From assembly GCA_902585265.1 (NCBI GenBank), contig CACICY010000001.1, positions 109,878 through 173,877 on the forward strand: DNA of 64,000 nucleotides, given 5' to 3'. Positions 54,749 through 63,559 of the stretch are shown here, piece by piece (position 1 is the stretch's first letter; each line of letters starts with the position of its first letter). Made by a program: the position numbers and the translations under genes. The notes beneath the pieces were generated by a model. That model was not told the DNA's origin and made no database searches. It saw only the letters and a list, made by a program, of their open reading frames with translations. Source of the DNA: an uncultured Pelagibacteraceae bacterium (lineage in GTDB: Bacteria; Pseudomonadota; Alphaproteobacteria; Pelagibacterales; Pelagibacteraceae).

Positions 54749-55717
54749 TTATATTAATTTTCTTAATCTAAGAGCTAAATTCTTACCTAGAACAAATTGT
54801 ATACTATTAAATAGCGTAACTTTAAAAAATTTTTTTAAACTAAAAATTCTAAAATAATTTAAAAAGGAAAAATTATCGCCAAAATTCTTATCCAATATTA
54901 ATCTAGTATAAATAATTTGTTCATCATTAATTTTTTTTTTAAAAATTTTAAATCTCATCAAAGAGTATAAAAAATGTTTTAATAAACTATTAGGTTGATT
55001 GCCAATAGATTTAAAGATTTTATTAAGAAAAGTTTTTTTTTTATTTTCGTAGTTATTATGAATATAAATAATTCTCTTTTCAGTGTTCTTATTTTGAATA
55101 TCACCCATTAAAATACAAGTCTTTTTATTTGAAAGATTATGATTTCTGCCATGCCAACTATCTGGAAACCAAAGATAAACATCTCCTTTAACTCCAGTTG
55201 TCTGTACAATTTTTGACGAAAACTTTTTTAAATCAACAAAGGCTGGAGGTGGATCATTGTAAGAATTTTTATAAAAAAAAGTTTCACCCTGATTTATTGT
55301 TATATCATCAAGTAATAAGGAAAAGCTCACACCACCACAATGATCTCTATGTGTTTCCAAGATATAGTTTGTTTTTGTAATTATTCTCATGCTCATATTG
55401 GTAAAAAAATAATTCTTACCTAAGACAGACTCTGCAACATTGTTTATAGTTTTATTTTCTAATATCTTTTTAAATATTTGATTTAATTCTAATGGATTTC
55501 TTATTGGATATTCACCACGATTTATGTCTTCTTTTAGATTTTTTTCATAGTTATTATTTTGACCATATGGATAATCAAAAAAAATATCCATTTTTGCCTT
55601 TAAAATTTTTGATAAAAGATCATTTTCTATTAAATTTGGAATTTTAGTTATTCCATCTTTATATAAATTCAAAATTATATTTTTTTCATTCAGGAGATTT
55701 TTTTGATCAACTTCCAT
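54749..55717 (-). CDS. PhyH-family Fe(II)/2-oxoglutarate-type dioxygenase
   Basis: A 322-residue protein of the phytanoyl-CoA-dioxygenase superfamily. The iron triad is visible as His123-x-Asp125 in ETHRDHCGG and His189 in DSWHGRNH. A cupin-like core (SFSLLLDDITINQGETFF, GDVYLWFP) lies between, and the last 100 residues form a helical tail. It would hydroxylate or oxidise a sugar or other small molecule. It sits between an aminotransferase and a CMP-sugar synthetase, with gaps of 5 and 1 bases, so a role in making an unusual CMP-sugar is likely. PhyH-type enzymes also act on phosphonates, but the context here favours sugar. Confidence 0.83.
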   Translation of the reverse strand: MEVDQKNLLNEKNIILNLYKDGITKIPNLIENDLLSKILKAKMDIFFDYPYGQNNNYEKNLKEDINRGEYPIRNPLELNQIFKKILENKTINNVAESVLGKNYFFTNMSMRIITKTNYILETHRDHCGGVSFSLLLDDITINQGETFFYKNSYNDPPPAFVDLKKFSSKIVQTTGVKGDVYLWFPDSWHGRNHNLSNKKTCILMGDIQNKNTEKRIIYIHNNYENKKKTFLNKIFKSIGNQPNSLLKHFLYSLMRFKIFKKKINDEQIIYTRLILDKNFGDNFSFLNYFRIFSLKKFFKVTLFNSIQFVLGKNLALRLRKLI

Positions 55718-55722
55718 AAAAA

Positions 55723-57009
55723 TTAAATATCTCCTAATATTTTTTTAAAATTAGATATAATATAATCCATCTGTATTTTTTTATTAGGAGGATGAATAAA
55801 TTTAAACCATATAAAATCTTTATTTATTCTTTCAGAAATCGGCAATGTGCCTTTACCATATTTTTTTGATATCTTTTTATTTTTAGAACAAAAATATGGA
55901 CAACCATTTTTATATGCTATCATTTTAGAAAAAATTGGATTTTCATGCATCATTCTTTCATAGCCACCTGTGAATGGTATTCCAGCCATGTTTAATTTTT
56001 TTATTAAAGTTTTTTTGTTTAAAATATGATTTCCCCTCCATAAGAATTTTAATATATACGGATAATATTCAGTATTATTTTCAATCTTTTGAGGTATGAG
56101 TATCTTATTAAACTTTTTTAATCCATTTATTAGATATTCTGAGTTTTTTTTTCTTACCATATTAACTTTTTTTAATCTTGCGAACTGCTCAATTGCAATA
56201 ACTGACTGAAGTTCAGTAAGTCTATAATTCATCCCTATTATATTCTCATAGTCAGTTTTTTTTAAATTTTCTAATATCACTCCTTCTCCATGATTTCTTA
56301 CTAAACGACTTCGCCTAGCATAATTTTCATTATTAGTAAGAAGTAAACCACCCTCACCACTAGTTATATTTTTAGTTTCTGTAAGTGATAAAATGCCTAT
56401 ATCTCCTATAGTGCCTAAATATTTTTTTTTAAACCTACATCCTGGTGCTTGTGCAGCATCCTCAATTACTGGTATTTTTAATTTTTTTGATATTGATAAA
56501 ATTTTATCCATTTCAGCAGAATTTCCACCTAAGTGTACAACAATTATTGCTTTTGTTTTGTTTGTTATTTTCTTTTTCATATCAACAGGATCAATACAAA
56601 AAGTATCTTTCTTTACCTCAACAAATTTTGGAACCGCGTTAACATATAAAACAGATGTCGCAGTGGAATTGAATGACATGGAAGGAACTAAAACCTCGTC
56701 ACCAGGACCGACATTTAATGAAGCAAGAGCCATGTGTAAGCAGGAGGTTGCAGAATTAGAAGATACACAATATTTTACTTTAAATTGTTTTGCCACATTT
56801 GACTCTAGTCTTCTCACATATTTTCCACCAAGAAATCTTATTTCCAAGTCTTTTAATTTTCCTGCGGATAATGAACTCAAACCCAAAACATTTTTATAAT
56901 CTGATTCTTTTAAGGATCCCTTAAAAGAAGACCAATTTTTACTATTAAGACATTTAAGTAGTTCTTTTTTTTCGTTTCTTAGGACATTTACTGTAGGATA
57001 AAATTTCAT
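55723..57009 (-). CDS. DegT/DnrJ/EryC1-family PLP sugar aminotransferase
   Basis: A 428-residue sugar aminotransferase with SSNSATSCLHMAL near 83-95, PSMSFNSTATSVLYV, EDAAQAPG (183-190), and LSLTETKNITSGEGG with the PLP lysine at about 213. It is longer than the enzyme at 23238 because of an N-terminal extension of some 60 residues and a Cys/Lys-rich insert near 365-385. It probably aminates a keto sugar for the CMP-sugar pathway encoded downstream. It starts 15 bases after the 637-residue gene. Confidence 0.9.
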   Translation of the reverse strand: MKFYPTVNVLRNEKKELLKCLNSKNWSSFKGSLKESDYKNVLGLSSLSAGKLKDLEIRFLGGKYVRRLESNVAKQFKVKYCVSSNSATSCLHMALASLNVGPGDEVLVPSMSFNSTATSVLYVNAVPKFVEVKKDTFCIDPVDMKKKITNKTKAIIVVHLGGNSAEMDKILSISKKLKIPVIEDAAQAPGCRFKKKYLGTIGDIGILSLTETKNITSGEGGLLLTNNENYARRSRLVRNHGEGVILENLKKTDYENIIGMNYRLTELQSVIAIEQFARLKKVNMVRKKNSEYLINGLKKFNKILIPQKIENNTEYYPYILKFLWRGNHILNKKTLIKKLNMAGIPFTGGYERMMHENPIFSKMIAYKNGCPYFCSKNKKISKKYGKGTLPISERINKDFIWFKFIHPPNKKIQMDYIISNFKKILGDI

Positions 57010-57024
57010 AATTTATTATTTAAT

Positions 57025-58938
57025 TTATATAATTTTTTCATAAAGTTTTTCAATTTTTTTTATTTCTTTTTCCCATATTTTAGTGGTTTTAATCTTTCCT
57101 TTTTTTGAAATAATTTTATTTTTACCATATTTAGATTGAAACTCTTTAACCACTTCTGCTAAAGCTTTTTCTTTTCTCTTTTTATTTAAATAATCAAAAG
57201 TTTTTTTAAAAATAAAAGACCCTCTTTCAGTTGTTTTGTTATCGAAAAATTCATTTAAATATTTTTTTTCATAATTTTTTAAATTATATTTTTGTTTATC
57301 ATTAAAATAACTCTCAATTTTATTTTCTAAATCTTTCGAGTCTTTTACTGTAAAAGTTTTTTTTACAAATGGATGAAATTTTAGTTTTACGTTATCAAAA
57401 TATAAAACATTTTTCCCTTGAATATTTGCTATATTACCAGCAGTATTTTGACCCCATGCAATATACAAGTCATTTATATTACCTACTTTACTTGGAGTTA
57501 GTATATTTGAAATTACGTTTATTTTTCTTTTTTTAATTGCATTTCTTAGTTGCGAAGATAACCTTATGCTAATATTGTTATAAATGTTTCTTTTTGGTTT
57601 AACAAAAATCTCATATTTTTCTTTGGATGCAAGAAAAAGTATCTTTTCATAAAATTCTTCCAATAAACAATTTGGGTGATGAAGACTTTTTGCATCAGAA
57701 CTACTATCAAAAATTATTAATTTTTTTTTTGAACTAGTTTTTTTTGATGAATTCTTAAATTTATCTCCACCTATCATTCCTGTGGTAAAAATATAATCAT
57801 ATATAAAATTGTGGGCATTTAAATATGAAGTATTCCACGTACCCCAAGATAAAAAAATATCACAAAAACCATATTTAAAATAAAATATTGGATGCTGATC
57901 TACCGACCAATGATTCCATATAAAAACACAATCTGAAATTTTGCAAGAATAAGCTAACGATAGATTCTCAAAATTTGGTTCTTGATAATGATGAAAAATT
58001 TTTATGTTATTATTTTTTATAAGTTGTTTGTAATTTTCAATTTTATATTTGACAAAAAACTCCAATAAAAAAAAAATGAAAAGTTTGTTTTTCAAAGAAA
58101 AAAATTTTTTTAAAAAATCCAAAAAACTATAATCATTATAAATATTATTAAATTTTAAAATATTAAATTTATTTACATTAATTAAATACTCCATTCTTTT
58201 TGTAATAGGATTTTTAAAAGAGAAATTTTCCATTTTTCTATTAAAAGTGAACCAATTTATATTAGAAAATTTAATCTTTGATTTATCAATCCAAAATAAA
58301 TGTCCAGCATCGGGATATCTATCAAAAATATTATCCAAATATTCCTGAAAAATCACTGGGTTATTTTTTCTTGGTATATCCTGTCTAAAATTATTTAGAA
58401 TTAGAGTGAGATGAAGGAAGATTACTTTTTTAAAAAGGCTTACTTTTAAAAAACTTTTACTAAATGAAAAATTTATTTTTTTATACTTTTTGATCAAAAT
58501 AGAACAAAAAATATTTGAAAAATCACAATCATTAAATTTGTAAATAATTTTATTTTTAGGAAATTTTTTTAAAAAAAAATCTTTTGTTCTTATAAAAAAA
58601 TTTGAATTATCTTTAATGTCTTGTGCAATAAAAGACAAATATATTCTATTTACTAAATCTTTTTTTTCAAAGTTAAAGGTATTATACTTGAAATACGATA
58701 ATATCTTTCTTGAACATTTATCTATAAAAAAATCTGATTTAAAAAAATAATTGTTTTTTTTCAAATCAAAAATATGTTCTTCATAGTTTATTTTATAAAC
58801 GTCATAATTTAAAAATTTTAAAAGTGTATAGGTCTTTGAATCACAATATAAAAAGTAGTGCTTAGAATTATATTTAAATAAAATTGAAAAAAAACTTACT
58901 CGATACCAGATAAATATCTTTTTGTTGTTATTCTGCAT
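57025..58938 (-). CDS. Large transferase-like protein of unknown family (GT-B suspected)
   Basis: A 637-residue, mostly soluble protein rich in Lys, Asn and Phe. Recognisable stretches are YLDNIFDRYPDAGHLFWID near 225, CVFIWNHWSVDQHPIFYF near 340, LIIFDSSSDAKSLHHPNC near 420, and IAWGQNTAGNIANIQGKNVLYFDN near 500, which together look like the C-terminal half of a GT-B surface-carbohydrate transferase (CDP-glycerol-transferase-like layout). The C-terminal 60 residues form a lysine-rich helix. I do not recognise a named family. First gene of the minus-strand run to 50403, facing away from the degraded nucleotidyltransferase at 59062. Confidence 0.6.
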   Translation of the reverse strand: MQNNNKKIFIWYRVSFFSILFKYNSKHYFLYCDSKTYTLLKFLNYDVYKINYEEHIFDLKKNNYFFKSDFFIDKCSRKILSYFKYNTFNFEKKDLVNRIYLSFIAQDIKDNSNFFIRTKDFFLKKFPKNKIIYKFNDCDFSNIFCSILIKKYKKINFSFSKSFLKVSLFKKVIFLHLTLILNNFRQDIPRKNNPVIFQEYLDNIFDRYPDAGHLFWIDKSKIKFSNINWFTFNRKMENFSFKNPITKRMEYLINVNKFNILKFNNIYNDYSFLDFLKKFFSLKNKLFIFFLLEFFVKYKIENYKQLIKNNNIKIFHHYQEPNFENLSLAYSCKISDCVFIWNHWSVDQHPIFYFKYGFCDIFLSWGTWNTSYLNAHNFIYDYIFTTGMIGGDKFKNSSKKTSSKKKLIIFDSSSDAKSLHHPNCLLEEFYEKILFLASKEKYEIFVKPKRNIYNNISIRLSSQLRNAIKKRKINVISNILTPSKVGNINDLYIAWGQNTAGNIANIQGKNVLYFDNVKLKFHPFVKKTFTVKDSKDLENKIESYFNDKQKYNLKNYEKKYLNEFFDNKTTERGSFIFKKTFDYLNKKRKEKALAEVVKEFQSKYGKNKIISKKGKIKTTKIWEKEIKKIEKLYEKII

Positions 58939-59061
58939 TTATAACTTTAGAATAAATTTACTTACTTTAAATTTGTTATGTTCATATATTACAATCTCAA
59001 ATATAATTTATATTTACACAATATTTTATATAAACTTTGTAAAGTGATTAAACAATAAAGA

Positions 59062-59419
59062 ATGAAAAACAAGATAAAAAATTGGAGAAAAAAAACTGGA
59101 ATATATATCAGAAGATTTCGACCAATACATGAAGGTCATTCTGAAATTATTAAAAAAGCTATAAAAAAAAATGGCTAAGTAGCAATTTTAGTTATGGATA
59201 GTTACAAGTTTAACAAAAAGAACCCACTTATATTTAGAAATATAAAAAAAAAAATTCAGAAAAAATTAATTAAATTTGAAAGTAAATATGAAATTATTAA
59301 AATACCAGTAGTTTTTGAGTTTATTTATGGGAGAAAAAATAGGATACAAAATCAAAAATAAAGATTAAATATGAAACTTAAAAATATATCAGTTACTAAA
59401 ATTACAAAAAAAATGAAAA
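59062..59419 (+). pseudogene. Decayed cytidylyl/adenylyltransferase (nucleotidyltransferase) gene
   Basis: From the ATG at 59062 the translation gives IYIRRFRPIHEGHSEII, the HxGH nucleotide-binding motif of the nucleotidyltransferase superfamily. An in-frame TAA at 59176-59178 interrupts KKNG*VAILVMDSYKFN, and the same frame then continues to VVFEFIYGRK. A one-base insertion in the A run 59334-59339 moves the rest (IGYKIK) out of frame. ISVTKITKK near the end corresponds to the ISATKIR motif and needs further frame changes. It is clearly non-functional as drawn and lies directly before the APS-kinase-like gene. Confidence 0.85.
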
Positions 59420-59926
59420 TTGGCTAAAGTTATTTGGTTTACAGGATTATCGGGAGCTGGGAAAACAACTATTTCTAGGAAAACAAAGGAATATTTGAAC
59501 AATAAGAAATGTTTAATAGTTGATGGTGATAAGTTTAGAAAAAAATCTAAACAGTTTTCTTTTTCAAGAAAGAGTATTATTAATAACAATATAAAAATCA
59601 TAAATTTTTGTAAAAAAAAATTTAATAAATTTGATTATATTTTGGTTTCAGTAATATCTCCCCTAAAGAAAACAAGGCTTAAAGCATTAAAAACTTTTAA
59701 GAAAAATTATTTTGAAATTTATGTATTTGCAAGTAAGAAGGTTTTAGTAAAAAGAGACACAAAGGGTTTGTACAAGCTTTCAAAAAAAGGTTTAATAAAA
59801 AATTTAATTGGCTTTAATTCAAAAATAATTTACGAAAAAAGTGATCATAAATATTTAAGAATTAATACGAGTATTCATAAAGTTAGAGAATGTGTAAAAA
59901 AAGTATTAAATTATGTAAAAATTTAA
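59420..59926 (+). CDS. Adenylylsulfate (APS) kinase-like P-loop kinase
   Basis: A 168-residue kinase with the Walker A loop FTGLSGAGKTTI (G9 to T16), VDGDKFRKK, ILVSVISPLKKTRLKA (APS-kinase S-x-I-S-P motif) and RDTKGLYK. The start is TTG at 59420; no better ATG is available, and an ATG at this site may have been lost. APS kinases make PAPS for sulfation. In glycan clusters shortened relatives occur next to nucleotidyltransferases, and the partner here is the pseudogene immediately upstream. The frame is fully open, so the kinase may still work. Substrate uncertain. Confidence 0.78.
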   Translation: MAKVIWFTGLSGAGKTTISRKTKEYLNNKKCLIVDGDKFRKKSKQFSFSRKSIINNNIKIINFCKKKFNKFDYILVSVISPLKKTRLKALKTFKKNYFEIYVFASKKVLVKRDTKGLYKLSKKGLIKNLIGFNSKIIYEKSDHKYLRINTSIHKVRECVKKVLNYVKI

Positions 59927-59962
59927 AGTTCAAAGAAAATTTTTAAAATTAAAGGTTATACA

Positions 59963-60973
59963 TCACTGATCATTGATTTTTAGTGTTTCTATTACTTTCA
60001 TATTTTTAATTGCATGTTCATGACTTAATAAATTATTTTTTTTATTTAGGTTTTTTGCTAAGTATTTATAGTTTTCTTTAAATATTGAATTTGCTCTAAA
60101 ATATATTTTTTTTCTCTTATCAATTAAAAAATCAATTGAAGATTTTTTTTTTTTCTTTGATAAAAATTCGTATTCTATAAAATTTTTAGATTGGTCATAA
60201 TAGACTTTTCCATTTGCAAATCTTAAATAAATTTCAAAATATGAAAAACTTGATCTTACAGAGTTTATAATAGTACAGTAGACATTCTTAAATAATGAAA
60301 CCGAGATAGTTTTAGGGTCATTATATGAATAATTTTTACTATAATTTAATTTTTTTTTTTTATATTTATCATGAGTATTGTATTTAAAATTGAATTCATG
60401 ATTAGAAATATATTTTATGGAGTCGATTAAGTGAATTCCTAATGCATAAAGACCAGAACTACATCTTCCCTCAATATAATTTAATTTACCTAATTTATTA
60501 CTGGAGATAATATTTTTAAGTTTTTTTTATTCCACTGTCTAATCTTCTATTATTTATAAATAACTTTATTTTTTTGTTCTTACATAAGTTAGCAATTTTT
60601 AATGCTGAATTTAATGAGTTACTAATAGGTTTTTCACAAAATATGTATTTAATGTTTGATTTAAATTTTAAAAAATTATTAAAAACATTTAATGTATTTT
60701 TATAAGGTACTGCAACTACAACAAATTCTGCTTTTTGTAGAATTAAGCAAATCATTTAAATTGTAATAACTTTTTACATTAAATATTTTTTCAAAGTATT
60801 TAGATTTTGAATTATCTAAATCATACACACCACATAATTTAAAATTTGGGTTTTTTTTAATCGCACCAATGTGCGTGGCAGGTTTTATGCGCCTAAAATC
60901 TTTTTTCATTTAATCCTGTTATATTTCCACAACCAATAATCACAGTTTTTATTGGTGTAATCTTTCTATTCAT
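59963..60973 (-). pseudogene. Frameshifted Gfo/Idh/MocA-family dehydrogenase
   Basis: Starting at the ATG 60973 the minus strand encodes TVIIGCGNITGLNEK (dinucleotide motif), then in a second frame RRIKPATHIGAIKK, then in a third VVVAVPY and IFCEKPISNS (the EKP motif), and finally, to the TGA at 59963-59965, an open stretch with GLYALGIHLIDSIKY. Three frame changes are needed, at T runs 60901-60906, 60732-60736 and 60521-60528 (A runs on the coding strand); each is corrected by removing one A. I checked that the last 185 codons are open. It overlaps the broken amidotransferase gene by 8 bases. Confidence 0.9.
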
Positions 60974-62178
60974 CAAATGAAGTATATTTCAATTTCCAAT
61001 CATTACCTTTTCTTATCCACAAATGTTCTGATCTAGCTTTATCTGTTATATCCCAAAAATCTATTTCAGAAATACCCATATAATCTAAACATTCATCGAA
61101 ATATCTTTTAGGAAGTTCTCCATCAAATTTTTTACAAAGTGATTTTGCCTCCTCTCTTGTTATATGATTATTTCTTATTTCTTGGCTTGCATCAAACGAG
61201 CATCTACCTAATCCAAATTTAATATAGTGAGTATAATAATGTAACCCATCTATTCTATCATCAATAGAGCTATATTTGCCATATGTTCCTTCTGTCCTTT
61301 CATCATCTGGCTCAAATCCACAATTTTCAACAGCATAATAATAAGCATCCTGCGGATCCCATTTTAAATACCACCCTAAATATTCAACTGATAAATTTTG
61401 ATTTTTAACTTCTGAACTTCTTAATGGCATAAATGGTAATAAATCGTTTTCATTAAAATTATATTTTTTTTTTAAATCGTTTACATGCGTACCACCTAAA
61501 AATATATCCTTACTGTCATTCACAAAGTAATTTAAACCTAATTTCGGAGACTCGGAGTCCTTATATGGAGTAGATCCATATTCAATATAAGGTTCTCCAT
61601 ACATAACTAATTTAATATTAAACTTTAAAGCCATTTTTGCAGCCCAAAATTTAATACCAAATTTAAAAGGTTGAAATGGAAAATATAAATTTTTAAATGC
61701 CTCAAAAGTTAATTTTCTCATTACCTTACCATTAGCTGTAAAAAGTAAATTATCAAAACCTCCAATATTGATCCAATTATCTAAATTTTTTTCTTCCTAC
61801 TTCTGTATACATATGAGGAGCCCAAGTAACAGTTAAAGGATGCATTCCATATTTATATTTTAATAAATGTGCAACTTTAACACTATCTTTGCCTCCACTA
61901 CCTGAAACTATACAATCATATGATCCATCGTTTTTCCTAAAACTATCTAACATCTCTAAAAGTTTTTTTTCTCTTTCTTCCCAATTAATCTTTTTGTCTT
62001 TTACTTCTGCATATTTGCACGCATCACAAATACCTTCATCATCAAAGCCTAAGGTTGTTTTTTTACTTTGAGAAGTGTGGGTTGTTTCATTTACAGAATG
62101 TGGCTTTTGATTACTCATAACACATTTTTTACAAAAAAATACATCCGAGGGTAAACCATATTTTGTTAACAGTGTCAT
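60966..62178 (-). pseudogene. Frameshifted N-acetyl sugar amidotransferase (WbuX/WbpG type), second copy
   Basis: The N-terminal part (62178 to 61777) has the Cys pairs FFCKKC and ICDAC and the PP-loop SGSGGKDS. The C-terminal part (upstream of 60966) has FEAFKNLYFPFQPF and MGISEIDFWDITDKA. Removing one A from the run at 61786-61792 joins them as VGRKNLDNWINIGGFDNLL, the expected sequence of the family, with no other lesion. As sequenced, translation stops at 61777. It is the homologue of the intact gene at 19273. Start and stop overlap its neighbours, as in a working operon. Confidence 0.9.
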
Positions 62179-62802
62179 TTATTTAGAAAGTTATTTAGAA
62201 CTTTTTTTCCCGCAAAACTACTCATTTCTGGATGAAATTGCAAACCAATAATATTATCTTTGATAACAGCTGCAACGATCTCATCACCATGAAATTTATA
62301 TGTTGCTAAAATATTTTCTTTTTTTTCAGGTATACAGTGAAATGAATGTGTAAAATAAAAATAATCTTTTTTTTCAATAAATTTAAATAAACTATTTTCT
62401 CTATTAAAATTAATTTTAAACCATCCTACATTTGGTAATTTTATACTTTTATATTTTTTGCGCGGAAGTTTTTTCAACTTTGCCATCTATTAATTTTAAT
62501 CCATAATGTTTTCCAAACTCTGAACTAGATCCAAATAGTATTTGACAACCAACACATAATCCTAAAATTGGTTTGCCTTTCGATAAAAATTCGTTAATTA
62601 GAATATCAAATTTTTTGTCTTTCAAAGTCTTAATTGCTGATCCAAAAGATGCAACCCCTGGAACTACAATATGAGAAAAAGAATTTGAGTTTATATAATT
62701 GTTTATTACTTCAGTATTGTAATTAATTTGTTTAAACACCTTATAAACACTAAAAATATTTCCTGCGTTAAGATCTAAAATTCCAATTTTACTTTTTTGC
62801 AT
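62175..62802 (-). pseudogene. Frameshifted HisH-like amidotransferase, second copy
   Basis: It begins SKIGILDLNAGNIFSVYKVF with PGVASFGSA and the cysteine elbow GLCVGCQILFG. The frame is lost at a six-A run (62469-62474), and the rest (LPNVGWFKIN, FTHSFHC, GLQFHPEMS) lies in the next frame down to 62175. Removing one A gives DGKVEKLPRKKYKSIKLPNVGW, the normal spacing. All triad residues survive, so the lesion looks recent. It is the homologue of the intact gene at 22106-22711. Confidence 0.9.
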
Positions 62803-63559
62803 CTATATTCTTATGTCTACATTATTGTAATTTAAATAGTTTTTAAGATTTTTAATATTGTCTTTATTAAAATGTAATAGATGAGATAATGATACTGCGT
62901 CTACCCCTTCTAAATTTAAAATTTCCAAAATATCACTTTTTGAACTTACTCCGCCTCCGTATATGAGAGGAACATTACAAATTTTTTTAATATTATCAAT
63001 AAGTTCAAAGTCTGGACCCTTGCATAAACCGTCATTATCTACACTTATAATTAATATTTCCCCAGCACCTAATTTCTGAACTTCTTTAATCCAATTAAAT
63101 ACATCTATTTTTTGTTGGTTGTCTTCCATTCTCAATAAAAACTTCCCAATTATTATTATTTTTTTTTTTAGCATGGATCTCGATTATTACACATTGGGAA
63201 CCAAATTTTTCAGCACACTCTTTAATTAAATTTTTATTAGTAACAGCATGTGTATTGATGGTTATCTTATCTGCCCCTGATTTTAGTAATTTTAACGCAT
63301 CATGAAATGATCTTATTCCTCCACCAACTGCAATAGGAATATTAATTTTTTTACATATTTTAGAGACCAAATCATATAAATGATTTCTATTATATAATGA
63401 TGCAACTATGTCAGATAATATGATTTCATCAACACCATCCATAAAATATTTCTCAACTAAGGTCTCAGGATTTCCAATTCTTCTTAAACCCTCCATTCTA
63501 ATACCCTTTACAACATTGTTTGATTTTATTTCTAGTCTGGCAATAATTCTTTTCATCAA
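62803..63559 (-). pseudogene. Frameshifted HisF-like cyclase, second copy
   Basis: The first part (from 63559) reads MMKRIIARLEIKSNNVVKGI, IAVGGGIRS and CVIIEIHAKK. The second part has VFNWIKEVQKLGAGEILIISV and VPLIYGGGVSS, ending at 62803. Removing one A from the run 63108-63113 gives NGRQPTKIDVFNW and a full-length barrel. No other interruption is seen. It overlaps the acetyltransferase-like gene stop as ATGA and abuts the HisH-like start, the usual operon spacing. It is the homologue of the intact gene at 21336. Confidence 0.9.

Noticed and set aside
54749-55717. PhyH protein as a phosphonate dioxygenase (PhnY-like) belonging to the phosphonate module
   Set aside because: It is separated from that module by the two-gene G+C-rich insert and is tightly coupled to CMP-sugar genes. 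The family alone does not indicate phosphonate.
56393-56899. 168-codon open frame on the plus strand opposite the aminotransferase at 55723
   Set aside because: The minus-strand frame contains the PLP lysine and all family motifs; the antisense product has no recognisable domain.
60966-62178. Two separate small genes in the amidotransferase region
   Set aside because: The halves match consecutive parts of one family and join perfectly on removing one A, so they are one frameshifted gene.
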